From: Pseudomonas frederiksbergensis
GTDB lineage: Bacteria > Pseudomonadota > Gammaproteobacteria > Pseudomonadales > Pseudomonadaceae
Reading direction: 5' to 3'
Assembly: GCF_003732665.1 (NCBI RefSeq)
Contig: NZ_MOBP01000004.1
Location: forward strand, 286,335 to 350,334
DNA length: 64,000 nucleotides
The notes beneath the pieces were generated by a model. It made no database searches. It saw nothing but the letters and a program-made list of their open reading frames with translations, and had not been told where the DNA came from. Positions 37,938-49,040 of this stretch are shown in pieces (positions within the stretch are counted from its first letter, which is position 1; every line of letters begins with the position of its first letter). A program made the translations under genes and the position numbers.

Positions 37938-40121
37938 CTAGACCTCGCTGGTGTCTTTAATCAGATGCGCCGCAAGGGTCCGCAACGGCCCCAACTGCCG
38001 GCAAATCAACGCCAACTGCGTCTGCACCAGCCGCTGCCCTTCATCAATCTCATCCGGCATCTGTTCCAGCTCATTGGCCAGCTCTTCTTCCGCATCGCTT
38101 TGAATCGCAATCGGCAGTTTGCTCGCCAGACCCTGGGCGATTTCGTCGATGCTGGCCGCCAGGCTCACGCCGGCGCCGTCGATCAAATGCTCGCGCACGT
38201 CTGGCGGTAATTGCTTTTCCCGGTGCGCGCCGAGCCCTGACAAGTAGCTGAGCAACGTGTGGGACAACACCAGGAAGCGGAAACCGACGTCCGCTTCCTT
38301 CCGGAAATGCCCCGGCTCCATCAGCATGTTCGCCAACGTGGTCGACAGCGCTGCATCGGCGTTGTGCGCGTTGCGTCGGGCCAGGCGATAAGCCAGGTCA
38401 TCGCTTTTGCCGGCGGCGTATTGCTGCATGATTTGGCGCAGGTAGATGCTGTTGCAGGTCAGGGTGTTGGCCAGCACTTTGTTCAAGCGTCGGCCCTGCC
38501 AGTCCGGCAGGAACAGGAACACCGCGAGCCCGGCGATCAGGCTGCCGAGCAAGGTATCGAACAGGCGCGGCAGGAACAGCCCGTAACCGTCGCCAACCTG
38601 GTTGAAGCAGAACAACACCATCAGGGTGATCGCCGCCGTCGCCAGGGTGTAGCGGGTGGTACGGTTGATAAAGAACACCACCCCGGCGGCGATGGCGAAG
38701 CACGACTGGATCAGCGGGTTCGGGAACAGGTCGAACAGCGCCCAGGCCAGGGTCAGGCCGATGGCGGTGCCGATGATCCGCTGGCCGAGTTTGCGTCGGG
38801 TGGCGCCGTAGTTCGGTTGGCAGACGAACAGCGTGGTGAGGATGATCCAGTAACCCTGGGACGGGTGGATCAAATGCACCGTGGCGTAGCCGATGCTCAG
38901 CGCCAGGGGCAAACGCAGGGCGTGGCGGAACAGCAGCGAGGTCGGCGTCAATTGGGTGCGCAAGCGCAGCCACACATCCTTGAGGTTGCGCGGCGAACGG
39001 TCGAGCAAGCTGCTGTCGGTGGCGTCGGCGAGGGCGTCGGGGTTGCTCGCGTCGCTGAGCAAACGGTCGAGTGTGCCGAGGTTGGCCGCCAGTGCGCGCA
39101 ATGAACGCAGCAGTCCGCGCCAGGCCGGGTTGCTCTGGACGCGCAGGTGTTCGAGGGAGGCGTGCAGGTCGCCCAGGGCCTCGGCGAAGCTGGCGTCGTA
39201 GACGAAGGGCTGGCGCATCTGGATCGATTCGGCCAGGGCGCGGCAGGCCTTGCCTTGCTGACGCAGCAGGCGTTGGCAGCGGAACATCACGTCGCTGTGG
39301 AAGAAGGCGTCAGCCAGGGCGTTGTAAGGGTAGTGCGAGGAACTGGCGCGCTCGTGGATGTCCTGGGCGAGGAAGTACAGCTTGAGGTAGCGGCTGACCT
39401 TCGAACCGGGGCGACCGTTGCCGACCCGGTGCAGGATGATTTCCTTGGCGACGTTCAGGGCGGCGACCACCCGACCGTTTTGCTGGGCCAGTTCCAGGCG
39501 TCGCGCTTCCACGTCCATTTGCCGGATCGGCTCGAACAGCGATGATTTGAGTTTCAGGTACAACCCCAATTCCCGGAACAACCGCGCCAGGCTCTGCTGC
39601 ACCGGCTGATTGGAAAACATCGCCTGCCACAACACCGAGAGCAAGCCGTACCAGGCGGCGCCGGCCACCAGCAGCACCGGTTCGTGCCAGAAATCGGTCA
39701 CCGCGCCGCCGCGCTGGTCCACGCCGATCATGGTGTAGACCGACAGGATCAACGTCGCCGAGGCAATCGCGCCATAGCGTTCGCCCAGCGCCCCGAGCAT
39801 GGTCAGGCCGAACGCGGCAAGGGCCAGGGCGATGATAAAAATGATGGGGTAGGGGAAGAGCAATTCGACGGAGAACGCGGCGATGCTGAAACACACCAGC
39901 GTGACCGCCAGGGCGTTGAGGCGGCCCTGCCAACTGTCGTCGGTCTCGGCCAGGGCGCTGGCGATGATGCCCAGGAACAACGGGATCAACAGCCCCATTT
40001 CATCCTGATACCAACAAACGGCCATGCTGCCGGTCAGGGCGATGAACACCCGCACGCTGTAGCTGAATTTATCCAGCGCCCAGAGGCGGCGTAGAGACTG
40101 ACTAAAAGGGGTCGATGACAT
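37938..40121 (-). CDS. yccS: FUSC-family inner membrane protein YccS
   Basis: 727 residues. Two membrane halves, each of about six hydrophobic segments (residues about 20-160 and 395-520), are separated and followed by cytoplasmic, helical regions. The second half contains LRLPLALSIGYATVHLIHPSQGYWIILTTLFVCQPNYGATR, the FUSC signature with an aromatic-rich loop. Related to AaeB and fusaric-acid resistance pumps, but a substrate for YccS has not been established. ATG at 40121; a single gene flanked by REPs. Confidence 0.9.
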   Translation of the reverse strand: MSSTPFSQSLRRLWALDKFSYSVRVFIALTGSMAVCWYQDEMGLLIPLFLGIIASALAETDDSWQGRLNALAVTLVCFSIAAFSVELLFPYPIIFIIALALAAFGLTMLGALGERYGAIASATLILSVYTMIGVDQRGGAVTDFWHEPVLLVAGAAWYGLLSVLWQAMFSNQPVQQSLARLFRELGLYLKLKSSLFEPIRQMDVEARRLELAQQNGRVVAALNVAKEIILHRVGNGRPGSKVSRYLKLYFLAQDIHERASSSHYPYNALADAFFHSDVMFRCQRLLRQQGKACRALAESIQMRQPFVYDASFAEALGDLHASLEHLRVQSNPAWRGLLRSLRALAANLGTLDRLLSDASNPDALADATDSSLLDRSPRNLKDVWLRLRTQLTPTSLLFRHALRLPLALSIGYATVHLIHPSQGYWIILTTLFVCQPNYGATRRKLGQRIIGTAIGLTLAWALFDLFPNPLIQSCFAIAAGVVFFINRTTRYTLATAAITLMVLFCFNQVGDGYGLFLPRLFDTLLGSLIAGLAVFLFLPDWQGRRLNKVLANTLTCNSIYLRQIMQQYAAGKSDDLAYRLARRNAHNADAALSTTLANMLMEPGHFRKEADVGFRFLVLSHTLLSYLSGLGAHREKQLPPDVREHLIDGAGVSLAASIDEIAQGLASKLPIAIQSDAEEELANELEQMPDEIDEGQRLVQTQLALICRQLGPLRTLAAHLIKDTSEV

Positions 40122-40240
40122 GAAGTGCGAGGGCCTTCCGAGGCGATGACGCTAAATTGAGCCAGTAATGACGCCGACGCAATGGCGCCGATCACATCTG
40201 ACAGCAAAATCTGTTCCTTTAGACATCCACACATCCCCAA

Positions 40241-40463
40241 TGTGGGAGCGGGCTTGCTCGCGAAGAGGCCGGTACATTCAACATTAGTGTTGGCTGTCAG
40301 GCCGCCTTCGCGAGCAAGCCCGCTCCCACACTGGAACTGTGTCGATCACAATGTTGTGGCTCTCCCAAAACCCTGTGGGAGCGGGCTTGCTCGCGAAAGG
40401 GCCGGTGCATTCAACATTTTTGTCGACTGTCAGGCCGCTTTCGCGAGCAAGCCCGCTCCCACA
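40241..40463. repeat. Two tandem REP pairs
   Basis: Pairs at about 40241-40331 and 40372-40462, each with inverted cores and a similar inner sequence (GGCCGGTACATTCAACAT / GGCCGGTGCATTCAACAT). The shared inner sequence shows a duplicated REPIN. Confidence 0.88.
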
Positions 40464-40479
40464 TTTGGTTTTGTGTAGG

Positions 40480-41658
40480 TCAGGCGTATTGTGCGGCGGC
40501 GTAACCCGAAGCCCACGCCCACTGGAAGTTGAACCCCCCCAGGTGCCCGGTGACGTCCAGCACTTCACCGATGAAGTACAACCCAGGGCTTTTCAGCGAT
40601 TCCATGGTCTTGGACGACACTTCATGGGTATCGACCCCGCCCAAAGTCACTTCGGCGGTGCGGTAGCCTTCGGTGCCGGCGGGCACGACTTTCCAGCTCG
40701 CCAGTTTTTCGGCGATGTCGGCGATTTCCGCATGGGTGTATTGCTTCATCGGTTTGGAGACAAACCAGTTGTCCGCCAGCAGGTTGGCCATCTTCTTGGT
40801 GAAGATTTCCCCCAGCAGGGTTTTCAACTCGCTATTCGGGCGTTCGGCCTGTTGCTGTTGCAGCCAGCTCGGTACGTCGTGGTCCGGCATCAGGTTGATT
40901 TCAACCGTGTCGCCGGATTCCCAGAAGGAGGAAATCTGCAAAATCGCCGGGCCGCTGAGGCCACGGTGAGTGAACAGGATGTTCTCGCGGAAGCTCTGCT
41001 CGTTGCAGCTCACCAGGCAATCCACCGAGGTGCCGGACAGCTCGGTGCACAGTTCTTTGAGCTGATCGGTGATGGTGAACGGTACCAGGCCGGCGCGGGT
41101 CGGCAGCAACTCGTGGCCGAATTGCTTGGCCACTTGATAACCGAAACCGGTGGCGCCCAGGGTTGGAATCGACAGGCCGCCGGTGGCGATCACCAGGGAT
41201 TCGCAGGTCAACTGACCGAGGGTGGTGTCCAGCAGGTAACCGGTTTCGAGCTTCTCGATGGTCTGGATCGAGGTGTCCAGGTGCAGGCTGACGCCGACCT
41301 GATCGCACTCGTTGAGCAGCATTTCGAGGATGTCGCTGGATTTGTTATCGCAGAACAACTGGCCGAGTTTCTTCTCGTGGTACGGCACGCCGTGCTTGGC
41401 GACCATGCCGATGAAATCCCACTGGGTGTAGCGCGCCAGTGCGGATTTGCAGAAGTGTTCGTTCTGCGAGAGGAAATTGCCCGGTTCGGTGTACATGTTG
41501 GTGAAATTGCAGCGGCCACCGCCCGACATCAGGATTTTCTTGCCGGCCTTGTTCGCATGGTCGAGCAACATCACCTTGCGCCCGCGCCCGGCGGCGGTCA
41601 GCGCACACATCAACCCTGCGGCGCCAGCGCCAATGATCACGACTTCGGTAGAGCGCAA
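40480..41658 (-). CDS. YhiN/HI0933-like flavoprotein (NAD(P)/FAD-dependent oxidoreductase)
   Basis: 392 residues. The N-terminus has the dinucleotide motif GAGAAG followed by the family signature GKKILMSGGGRCNFTN. The C-terminus GLYFIGEVLDVTGHLGGFNFQWAWASGYAAA is the second FAD-binding signature of HI0933/YhiN proteins. The reaction is not established; relatives include BaiN-type reductases. The start is taken as TTG at 41658 because AAGAGGA lies seven bases upstream and the protein then begins MRSTEVVIIGAG; two GTG codons further up lack a site. Confidence 0.85.
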   Translation of the reverse strand: MRSTEVVIIGAGAAGLMCALTAAGRGRKVMLLDHANKAGKKILMSGGGRCNFTNMYTEPGNFLSQNEHFCKSALARYTQWDFIGMVAKHGVPYHEKKLGQLFCDNKSSDILEMLLNECDQVGVSLHLDTSIQTIEKLETGYLLDTTLGQLTCESLVIATGGLSIPTLGATGFGYQVAKQFGHELLPTRAGLVPFTITDQLKELCTELSGTSVDCLVSCNEQSFRENILFTHRGLSGPAILQISSFWESGDTVEINLMPDHDVPSWLQQQQAERPNSELKTLLGEIFTKKMANLLADNWFVSKPMKQYTHAEIADIAEKLASWKVVPAGTEGYRTAEVTLGGVDTHEVSSKTMESLKSPGLYFIGEVLDVTGHLGGFNFQWAWASGYAAAQYA

Positions 41659-41694
41659 AACGGTGTCCTCTTGATGTGTCACCACAAAACTAAC

Positions 41695-41782
41695 TGTGGG
41701 AGCGGGCTTGCTCGCGAAAGCAGTGTGTCAGGCAACTTAATGCAAACTGACACTCCCTCTTCGCGAGCAAGCCCGCTCCCAC
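41695..41782. repeat. REP pair between yhiN and dbpA
   Basis: Opposed REP cores with about 40 bases between. Confidence 0.85.
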
Positions 41783-41810
41783 ATTTGATCTCTGTCAGCC
41801 AGAAGATCTC

Positions 41811-43196
<1,386 letters not shown>

Positions 43197-43279
43197 GGGA
43201 CTGGCCTGCAAAACAAAATGTCGCGCAGTGTATCAGGCCTGCGCACGGCACCTGCAAATTCTGGACGAGTAGCGTCGTT

Positions 43280-43380
43280 GTAGCAGCTGCCGAGGCACGA
43301 GGCTGCGTCGGGTTGCGAAGCGGCCCCCGAGGGCGGTCCTGCGGACACGCAACGCAGCCTCGTGCCTCGGCAGCTGCTAC
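43280..43380. repeat. 29-bp perfect inverted repeat
   Basis: Arms at 43280-43308 and 43352-43380 are exact complements (beginning GTAGCAGCTGCCGAGGCACG) around a 43-base loop. The sequence family differs from the GTGGGAGC REPs. It lies between dbpA and the mdtD-like gene. Confidence 0.9.
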
Positions 43381-43383
43381 GGG

Positions 43384-44811
43384 TCAGTGTTCTATGTCGT
43401 GTTCGCGGCTGACCACCCGTCGGCCATCATTGGGTGATAGTTGCGAGAAGATCGTTGCGGCCAGCATCGCCATGACGCCGACGGTCACGAAGGTCAGTTG
43501 GAACGCACCCAGAATGGTCTCCACGCCATCGTTTCCAACCTCCGCCGTGAAGCCACCCAGCAGGGCGCCAGCGCAGGCCACGCCCAGGCTCAGGGACAAT
43601 TGCGCCACCACCGACAATAAGCTGTTGCCGCTGCTGGCGCTGGCGTCGTCGAGGTCGATCAGGGTCACGGTGTTCATCGCGGTGAACTGCAACGAGTTGA
43701 TCGCACCGGCAATCGCCAGCATCACCAGCAGCAGCCAGTACGGCGTTTGCTCGCTGACCAGGCCCATGGCCGCCAGCATGATGCCCAGCGCCAGGGTGTT
43801 GCCGGTCAGGATGATGCGATAACCGAAGCGTTCGATCAGTGGTCGCGCCACGGACTTGGCGAACATCGCCGCAGCAGCCAGTGGCAGCATGCTCATCCCG
43901 GCCTGGGACGGCGAATACCCCAGCGCCACTTGCAGCAGCAACGGCACGAGGAAGGGCAGGGCGCCGCTGCCCAGGCGGGCGAACAGATTGCCGAGGATGC
44001 CGACGGCAAAGGTACGGGTCTTGAACAGCGACGGCGCGAACAGCGGATTATCGATGCGTCCGGCCCGCAGCCAGTAAGCCGCCAGGCACGCCAGGCCGCC
44101 GAACAGCAGCAACATCACCCGCAGGTGCGGCAGGTGCAATTCGCCGAGGCCCTCCATGGCGATGGTAATCAGCACCATTGCCGCGCCAAACAATAAAAAG
44201 CCCCAGCTATCGAACCGCGTGCGTTCACTACCGCGCAGGTCGGGAATGAATTTCCACACGGCGTAGCAACCGATCACGCCCACCGGCAGGTTGATCAAAA
44301 AGATCCAGTGCCACGACAAGTACTGCACCATCCAGCCGCCGGTGGTCGGGCCGAGCAACGGGCCGAGCAGACCGGGAATGGTGATGAAGCCCATGATCCG
44401 CACCAGTTCCGAGCGTGGGTAGGCCCGCAGTACCACCAGCCTGCCCACCGGCAGCATCAAGGCACCGCCCAAGCCTTGAATGATCCGGGCGCCGATCAGC
44501 ATGGTCAGGGTGCTCGATAACGAGCAAAGCAACGAGCCGATGCTGAACAACAGGATCGCGCCGAAGAAAATCTTCTTGGTGCCGAAACGGTCGGCGATCC
44601 AGCCCGAGGCGGGGATCAGCAGGGCGACGGTGAGCATGTAGGCGATGATCACGCCTTGCATGCGCAACGGGTTTTCCGCCAGGTCCAGGGCCATGGCCGG
44701 CAGGGCGGTGTTGAGGATGGTCCCGTCGAGGGACTGCATGAAGAAGGCAATGGCAACGACCCACGGCAGCCAGCGGGCGGTGACGGGGTCGAGAGCTGGG
44801 CGGTTGGGCAT
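43384..44811 (-). CDS. MFS drug/H+ antiporter, DHA2 family (MdtD-like)
   Basis: 475 residues with fourteen predicted membrane segments. DHA2 features: LDGTILNTALPAMALDL in helix 1 (motif D1), GWIADRFGTKKIFF (motif A), RIIQGLGGALMLPVGRLVV (motif B) and PGLLGPLLGPTTGGWM (motif C). Closest in outline to MdtD of enterobacteria. No MFP or OMF partner gene is adjacent, so it probably exports across the inner membrane only. Substrate unknown. Confidence 0.88.
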   Translation of the reverse strand: MPNRPALDPVTARWLPWVVAIAFFMQSLDGTILNTALPAMALDLAENPLRMQGVIIAYMLTVALLIPASGWIADRFGTKKIFFGAILLFSIGSLLCSLSSTLTMLIGARIIQGLGGALMLPVGRLVVLRAYPRSELVRIMGFITIPGLLGPLLGPTTGGWMVQYLSWHWIFLINLPVGVIGCYAVWKFIPDLRGSERTRFDSWGFLLFGAAMVLITIAMEGLGELHLPHLRVMLLLFGGLACLAAYWLRAGRIDNPLFAPSLFKTRTFAVGILGNLFARLGSGALPFLVPLLLQVALGYSPSQAGMSMLPLAAAAMFAKSVARPLIERFGYRIILTGNTLALGIMLAAMGLVSEQTPYWLLLVMLAIAGAINSLQFTAMNTVTLIDLDDASASSGNSLLSVVAQLSLSLGVACAGALLGGFTAEVGNDGVETILGAFQLTFVTVGVMAMLAATIFSQLSPNDGRRVVSREHDIEH

Positions 44812-44864
44812 GGGACCTCTTGTGGGAAAAGGGTTAATGCAATGTCAGGGTGGGACGCGGCCCC

Positions 44865-44954
44865 TGTGGGAGCGGGCTTGCTCGCGAAAGCGGTGGATCA
44901 GTCAACATTGATGTTGAAGGTGATGGCCTCTTCGCGAGCAAGCCCGCTCCCACA
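44865..44954. repeat. REP pair between the MFS gene and the pmbA-like gene
   Basis: Opposed REP cores with about 40 bases between. Confidence 0.85.
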
Positions 44955-44966
44955 GGGTTTTTGTGT

Positions 44967-46304
44967 TTACAGGGTCAAGGTCAATCGGCTGACGAGCGCC
45001 CCAGGCAACAATGCCGATGCCGTCGCTCGCTGACTGTAAGTACTCGCCGACAGCAACAACTCGCGCTCCTGGGTCAAGGCCTCCAGTTGCGAACCGAGCA
45101 AACTGTAGGCGCTGTCATCGAAACGCATGGTGCTCACCGGCGCCTGGATCTCGCCGTTCTCGACCCAGAACGTCGCAAACCGGGTCATGCCGGTCAGGCG
45201 TGCGGCGGGTTGGTCGGAGTAGTTCAAGTACCAGAGGTTGCTGATGTACAGCCCCGTGCCCAGTTGCTTGAGAATCTCCGCTTGCGGCAAGGCGCCGGCC
45301 GCCATGTTCAACGCACTGGGCATTTCACCGCCTCCAGCACCGTTGGCCTCCAGGCCATATTCCGCCGCACTCCGCGAGCTGACCATTTGCGCGCCGGCCT
45401 TGCCTGCGACGATCAAGGCCAGGTCACTGCGCGGATAGCCTTCACCGGAAAACGCCGGGCTCAGGGAGCCGCTGACTTTTTCATCCAGCGACACCAATGG
45501 GCTGAACGCATGATCCCCCGCGTAGAGCTTCTGCAATGGGCTGTTCTTGCTGGCAATCGACTGCGCGGAAAAACCGCCCCAGCCGAGCATGTCCATGATT
45601 TCTTCCATGGCCGCTGGCGCCAGGTAAGCGCGGTACTGACCCGGTGCCAAGGTGCGCAATGGCCGGCCGAGAAACGCCAGTTGTTCGCGGGCCAGGGCAA
45701 CGCGCTTGGCAAAACCTTCGCTGCTCCAGTCGTGCCCCGCATAACTGGCTTTCACCGCTTGGCCATTTTCGTGGAACAGGCTGAAGTCGAAGTTAAAACT
45801 GTTGGCCTGATGCCAGCCAAACGCGCCCGAGGAACTGGCGAAACCACGACTGATCGGCCCAGCCGCATAGAACCCCACCAAGTCCAGCCCTTCGGCAGCC
45901 TGGGTGATTTCGGCCACGACCTGCTCGGTATCCGGCAGCGGATGGTCCTGCAGGTTCTTGCTCTGCCAGCCGTTGTGGTTGAGCAGCAAGTACGGATCTG
46001 CCGGTAGCAGCGGCAAGGTCTCGCGCAGTTGTTGCAGGCCTTCCTCCAGGCGCTGGATATCGGTTTCGGCATCACCGGACAGGGTGATGTGCAGGTCGGC
46101 GTGGCGTCCTTCGTTGATCAGTTTGAAACCGACGCTCGCCTGCTGCACCTGCCCGGCCTGACGCACCTTGGCATGGTTGAAGCGCACGAAGGCCGAGGAC
46201 TCGGCGGCGTAGCTGAGGGTGAATTGTTCCGGCTCGCGAATCGCCCTGCGCAGCCAGGTGACCAGGGCCTTGAACGACTCGACCTGATTTTTTGCAGTGC
46301 TCAT
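44967..46304 (-). CDS. PmbA/TldE-like protein (second TldD/PmbA pair)
   Basis: 445 residues of the TldD/PmbA family without a metal-binding HExxxH, as expected of the TldE/PmbA partner subunit. Family parts: an N-terminal beta region (SYAAESSAFVRFNHAKVRQAGQ), the central EEIMDMLGWGGFSAQSI helix and the C-terminal SNLWYLNYSDQPAARLTGMTRFATFWVENGEI. It starts inside the stop codon of the TldD-like gene (TGATG), so the two are translated together and should form a heteromeric protease. Because the sequence departs from the usual PmbA, this is probably an extra pair besides the standard tldD/pmbA genes. Confidence 0.85.
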   Translation of the reverse strand: MSTAKNQVESFKALVTWLRRAIREPEQFTLSYAAESSAFVRFNHAKVRQAGQVQQASVGFKLINEGRHADLHITLSGDAETDIQRLEEGLQQLRETLPLLPADPYLLLNHNGWQSKNLQDHPLPDTEQVVAEITQAAEGLDLVGFYAAGPISRGFASSSGAFGWHQANSFNFDFSLFHENGQAVKASYAGHDWSSEGFAKRVALAREQLAFLGRPLRTLAPGQYRAYLAPAAMEEIMDMLGWGGFSAQSIASKNSPLQKLYAGDHAFSPLVSLDEKVSGSLSPAFSGEGYPRSDLALIVAGKAGAQMVSSRSAAEYGLEANGAGGGEMPSALNMAAGALPQAEILKQLGTGLYISNLWYLNYSDQPAARLTGMTRFATFWVENGEIQAPVSTMRFDDSAYSLLGSQLEALTQERELLLSASTYSQRATASALLPGALVSRLTLTL

Positions 46305-47746
46305 CAGGCATCTCCCCCAAACACATCCACATTGCTGAACACGCACGCGGGCGACGCATGGCCGACGCGGATCACTTGGTTCGGCTCGCCCTTGCCGCAG
46401 TTCGGCGTGCCCAGGACCTTGAAGGTATTGGCGTCGCCGACGGCGCTGAGGCTTTTCCAGAATTGCGCGGAAATCGCCCGGTAATTCGGGTTCTTGACCA
46501 CGCCTTTGAGTTCGCCGTTTTCGATCAACTGGCCCCACTCGCAACCGAACTGGAATTTGTTGCGCGCATCGTCGATGGACCAGGAACGGTTGGTGCGCAT
46601 CAAAATGCCGTTTTCGATATTGCCGATCATCTGCTCCAGCGGTTGATCGCCGGGCTCGATGTTCAGGTTGGCCATGCGGTCGATCGGTGGGCGGTTCCAG
46701 CCGCAGGCGCGGCTGTTGGCCACGCCGTCCATGCCGGCACGGAATTGCGACAGCGCGCCGCCCAATGGCCGCAGCAACAGACCTTCCTTGATCAGGAATT
46801 GTTTGCTCGCGGCGGTGCCGTCGTCGTCATGGCCGTAGCTGGCGAGCTGTTCGGGGATGTCCGGGTCGAAGGTCACGTTGAGCAGTTTGGAGCCGTATTG
46901 CAGGCTGCCGAAGTCTTCAGCCTTGACGAAACTGGTGCCGGCGTAATTGCGCTCATCACCGAGGATGCGGTCCAGTTCCAGCGGGTGACCGATGGACTCG
47001 TGGATTTGCAGCATCATTTGGTCCGGCATCAACAGCAGGTCACGCGGGCCTTGCGGAGTGTTGGGTGCCAGGAGCAATTGCAGGGCCTGATCGGCGATTT
47101 TCGGCCCGGCGCCGACCAGGCCGCAGCGGCTGATCACATCGAAACCGCCCTGTTGGCCAAAGTTCTCGCGGCCCAGGGTGCGGATCTGGCTGTCGTTGCC
47201 GTCGTAGGCGGTGACTTCCAGGCTCGGATAGACAAATCGCTGGGCCTGGCGCAGTTCGGCACCGGCACTGCTGAGGTAAATCTGTTCAACGTTGGTGATG
47301 CCGATGCTCACCTGCCAGTTCACCAGGCGTTCGTCCTTGGGCACGGCGGCGGATTCCGCGCCGAGCAGTTGGTAGCAATCGCTCAAGGAAGGGAAGGGCT
47401 GGTCGAGGTTCGGCGACAGGTAGTCGGCGCGGTCGCTGGAAACGATCTGCGCGCTCAGGTCGAGCAAGGCGTGGGGCTTGAGGCGACGGGCTTGTTGCTC
47501 GGCCTTCTCCAGCGCGGCTTGCAGGCCTTGTTGCGACAGGTCATTGGTCGCGGCGTAGGCTTCGACACCGTTGACCCGCACGGTCAGCATCGCGCCTTCG
47601 TCACGGCTCAGGCTTGGCGGTTCGGCGACATTCTTGCGCACCGACAGGTACTGGCCGGACTCACGTACATAACGCAGCGAAAAGAATTCAGCGCCCGTGC
47701 GCAAGGCAGCGAAGCGCTGCTTGAGCTGGGGGTGGAAATCGAACAT
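46304..47746 (-). CDS. TldD-like zinc metalloprotease subunit (second TldD/PmbA pair)
   Basis: 480 residues. The metal site HESIGH (an HExxxH motif) lies at the centre, followed by PLELDRILGDERNYAGTSFV, the equivalent of the TldD catalytic region. The C-terminal part has NIENGILMRTNRSWSIDDARNKFQFGCEWG and the conserved KGVVKNPNYR. TldD/E complexes degrade unfolded peptides and trim ribosomally made peptide antibiotics such as microcin B17. No peptide precursor gene was recognised nearby. ATG at 47746 has AAGGAGG upstream. Confidence 0.88.
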   Translation of the reverse strand: MFDFHPQLKQRFAALRTGAEFFSLRYVRESGQYLSVRKNVAEPPSLSRDEGAMLTVRVNGVEAYAATNDLSQQGLQAALEKAEQQARRLKPHALLDLSAQIVSSDRADYLSPNLDQPFPSLSDCYQLLGAESAAVPKDERLVNWQVSIGITNVEQIYLSSAGAELRQAQRFVYPSLEVTAYDGNDSQIRTLGRENFGQQGGFDVISRCGLVGAGPKIADQALQLLLAPNTPQGPRDLLLMPDQMMLQIHESIGHPLELDRILGDERNYAGTSFVKAEDFGSLQYGSKLLNVTFDPDIPEQLASYGHDDDGTAASKQFLIKEGLLLRPLGGALSQFRAGMDGVANSRACGWNRPPIDRMANLNIEPGDQPLEQMIGNIENGILMRTNRSWSIDDARNKFQFGCEWGQLIENGELKGVVKNPNYRAISAQFWKSLSAVGDANTFKVLGTPNCGKGEPNQVIRVGHASPACVFSNVDVFGGDA

Positions 47747-47916
47747 TCGAAAACCTCCTTGGTCTGGAGAAGCGGCGTATCGGTACAGCGAGGGGGGTGA
47801 AACGTTTGCGTGGCGCTAGATTAGGCCTGGGCGGGGGGTAGGATCAAGCGTGAAGCGGTGTAGGAAAGGATTACCGGTGTGCGTAGGCGCACGATGATTT
47901 GGCTGATGGTTGAAGT

Positions 47917-47947
47917 TCGCGAGCAGCCTGTTGCGGGTTGCTCGCGA
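47917..47947. terminator. Hairpin between azlD and the TldD-like gene
   Basis: TCGCGAGCA and TGCTCGCGA enclose a 13-base loop. It lies 30 bases past the azlD stop codon. There is no clean T run, so it may be a half REP rather than an intrinsic terminator. Confidence 0.5.
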
Positions 47948-47976
47948 TCTGTTCTTCTGTCAGGCAAAAAGCGGGT

Positions 47977-48321
47977 TCAACTGTTGAGATAGGCGAACGC
48001 AGCCAGATAAATGCATAAGCTTGCAAAGAAACTGGGCAGGATGCTTTTTGTTTTCGCGACGGCGATGAAGGTTCCCACAAGCAACAAGAGCTTCAGCGCG
48101 TCCAGCGTTTGAAATTGCAGTATCAGCGTTAGCGCATCTCTTTTGTTGAACGCGGTGTCGTAAATAATGACTCCCAGCATCGCCTGTGCGCTGTAGCTGA
48201 TAAACCGATAAAAAGAACCTTGGGTTTGAGTTAGCGCTGCACTGTTTTTGAAGGCAAAAGGCAGCGCTCGAAATGCAAAGGCTGTAAGGGCGGAAAATGC
48301 AATAAGAAGCCAGATTGTCAT
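47977..48321 (-). CDS. AzlD-family amino-acid exporter subunit
   Basis: 114 residues, four hydrophobic segments. The pattern TAFAFRALPF near the N-terminus, the SAQAMLGVIIYDTAF segment and a final helix match AzlD, the small subunit of branched-chain amino-acid exporters (AzlCD, BrnFE). It overlaps the azlC stop by four bases (ATGA), so it is translationally coupled. Less GC-rich than the flanking core genes. Confidence 0.85.
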   Translation of the reverse strand: MTIWLLIAFSALTAFAFRALPFAFKNSAALTQTQGSFYRFISYSAQAMLGVIIYDTAFNKRDALTLILQFQTLDALKLLLLVGTFIAVAKTKSILPSFFASLCIYLAAFAYLNS

Positions 48322-49040
48322 GAAGCAACGCTGCCCTGTTTTTTGGTATTTTCAATCAGCACGACCAGTCCGCCGATGATAAAAGGCGTGCAGAGCAAGC
48401 TGTAGTCCTTGAATAGATAGACGAGCAGCGGGGCACCGACGAAGCCCAGCCAGTAACTCGATACTTCCGCGTAGTGAGGCCAGTGCTTGCCGGCCAAGGC
48501 GGTAAATTGAAGCGGCAACAGAATGGTCATGAGTGCATAAATAGCCGGCGAAGCCAACTCTGCACCAGCGACGAAACCAATATAGGTGCAGATGATCGAT
48601 ACACCAAATATCGGAAGTCCAAGACCAATCAAGTAAGTGAAGGGGTGGTCGGTTCGCCGCTTGAATCGAGTGACACAACCCGTAAATATCGAGGGTGTAA
48701 TCAGAATCAAGGACGCCAGGATTTTCGCAGTTGAGGTGTTCCTGATATAGGGCGCAAGTGTCGCAGATAGCAGTACGAAGCGAGCGTTGAGTGCGATGAT
48801 GATGGGGATTAATATCCAGCCATCGTTATAGTTTTGTATCAGTAGAAACTGCAATGGGGTGGAGAATATTAACAAGGTTGTTGCAAGCGCCTGACCCAAA
48901 GATAATGATTGTGTCGCGCTCAGGATGCCAATCGATAAGTACAGGAATATAAATGCGACGCCAAACGTGATTGCGTCACGAACGCCTTCCATAATGACGT
49001 TCGCAGTTGAAGTTTGGGCGGGCGTGTTTGAGGTAACCAT
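48318..49040 (-). CDS. AzlC-family amino-acid exporter subunit
   Basis: 240 residues, about seven hydrophobic segments. Typical AzlC elements: VRDAITFGVAFIFLYLSIGIL at the start, STPLQFLLIQ and ALNARFVLLSATLAPYI. AzlC with AzlD exports branched-chain or related amino acids. Its ATG overlaps the oxygenase stop codon (TGATG) and its own stop overlaps azlD, so the three genes are one coupled unit. The exported molecule may be the oxygenase product (inference). Confidence 0.87.
   Translation of the reverse strand: MVTSNTPAQTSTANVIMEGVRDAITFGVAFIFLYLSIGILSATQSLSLGQALATTLLIFSTPLQFLLIQNYNDGWILIPIIIALNARFVLLSATLAPYIRNTSTAKILASLILITPSIFTGCVTRFKRRTDHPFTYLIGLGLPIFGVSIICTYIGFVAGAELASPAIYALMTILLPLQFTALAGKHWPHYAEVSSYWLGFVGAPLLVYLFKDYSLLCTPFIIGGLVVLIENTKKQGSVAS

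Noticed and set aside
47871..48080. Short minus-strand frame as a precursor peptide for the TldD/PmbA-like pair
   Set aside because: It largely overlaps azlD in another frame, has no ribosome-binding site and no leader-core pattern.
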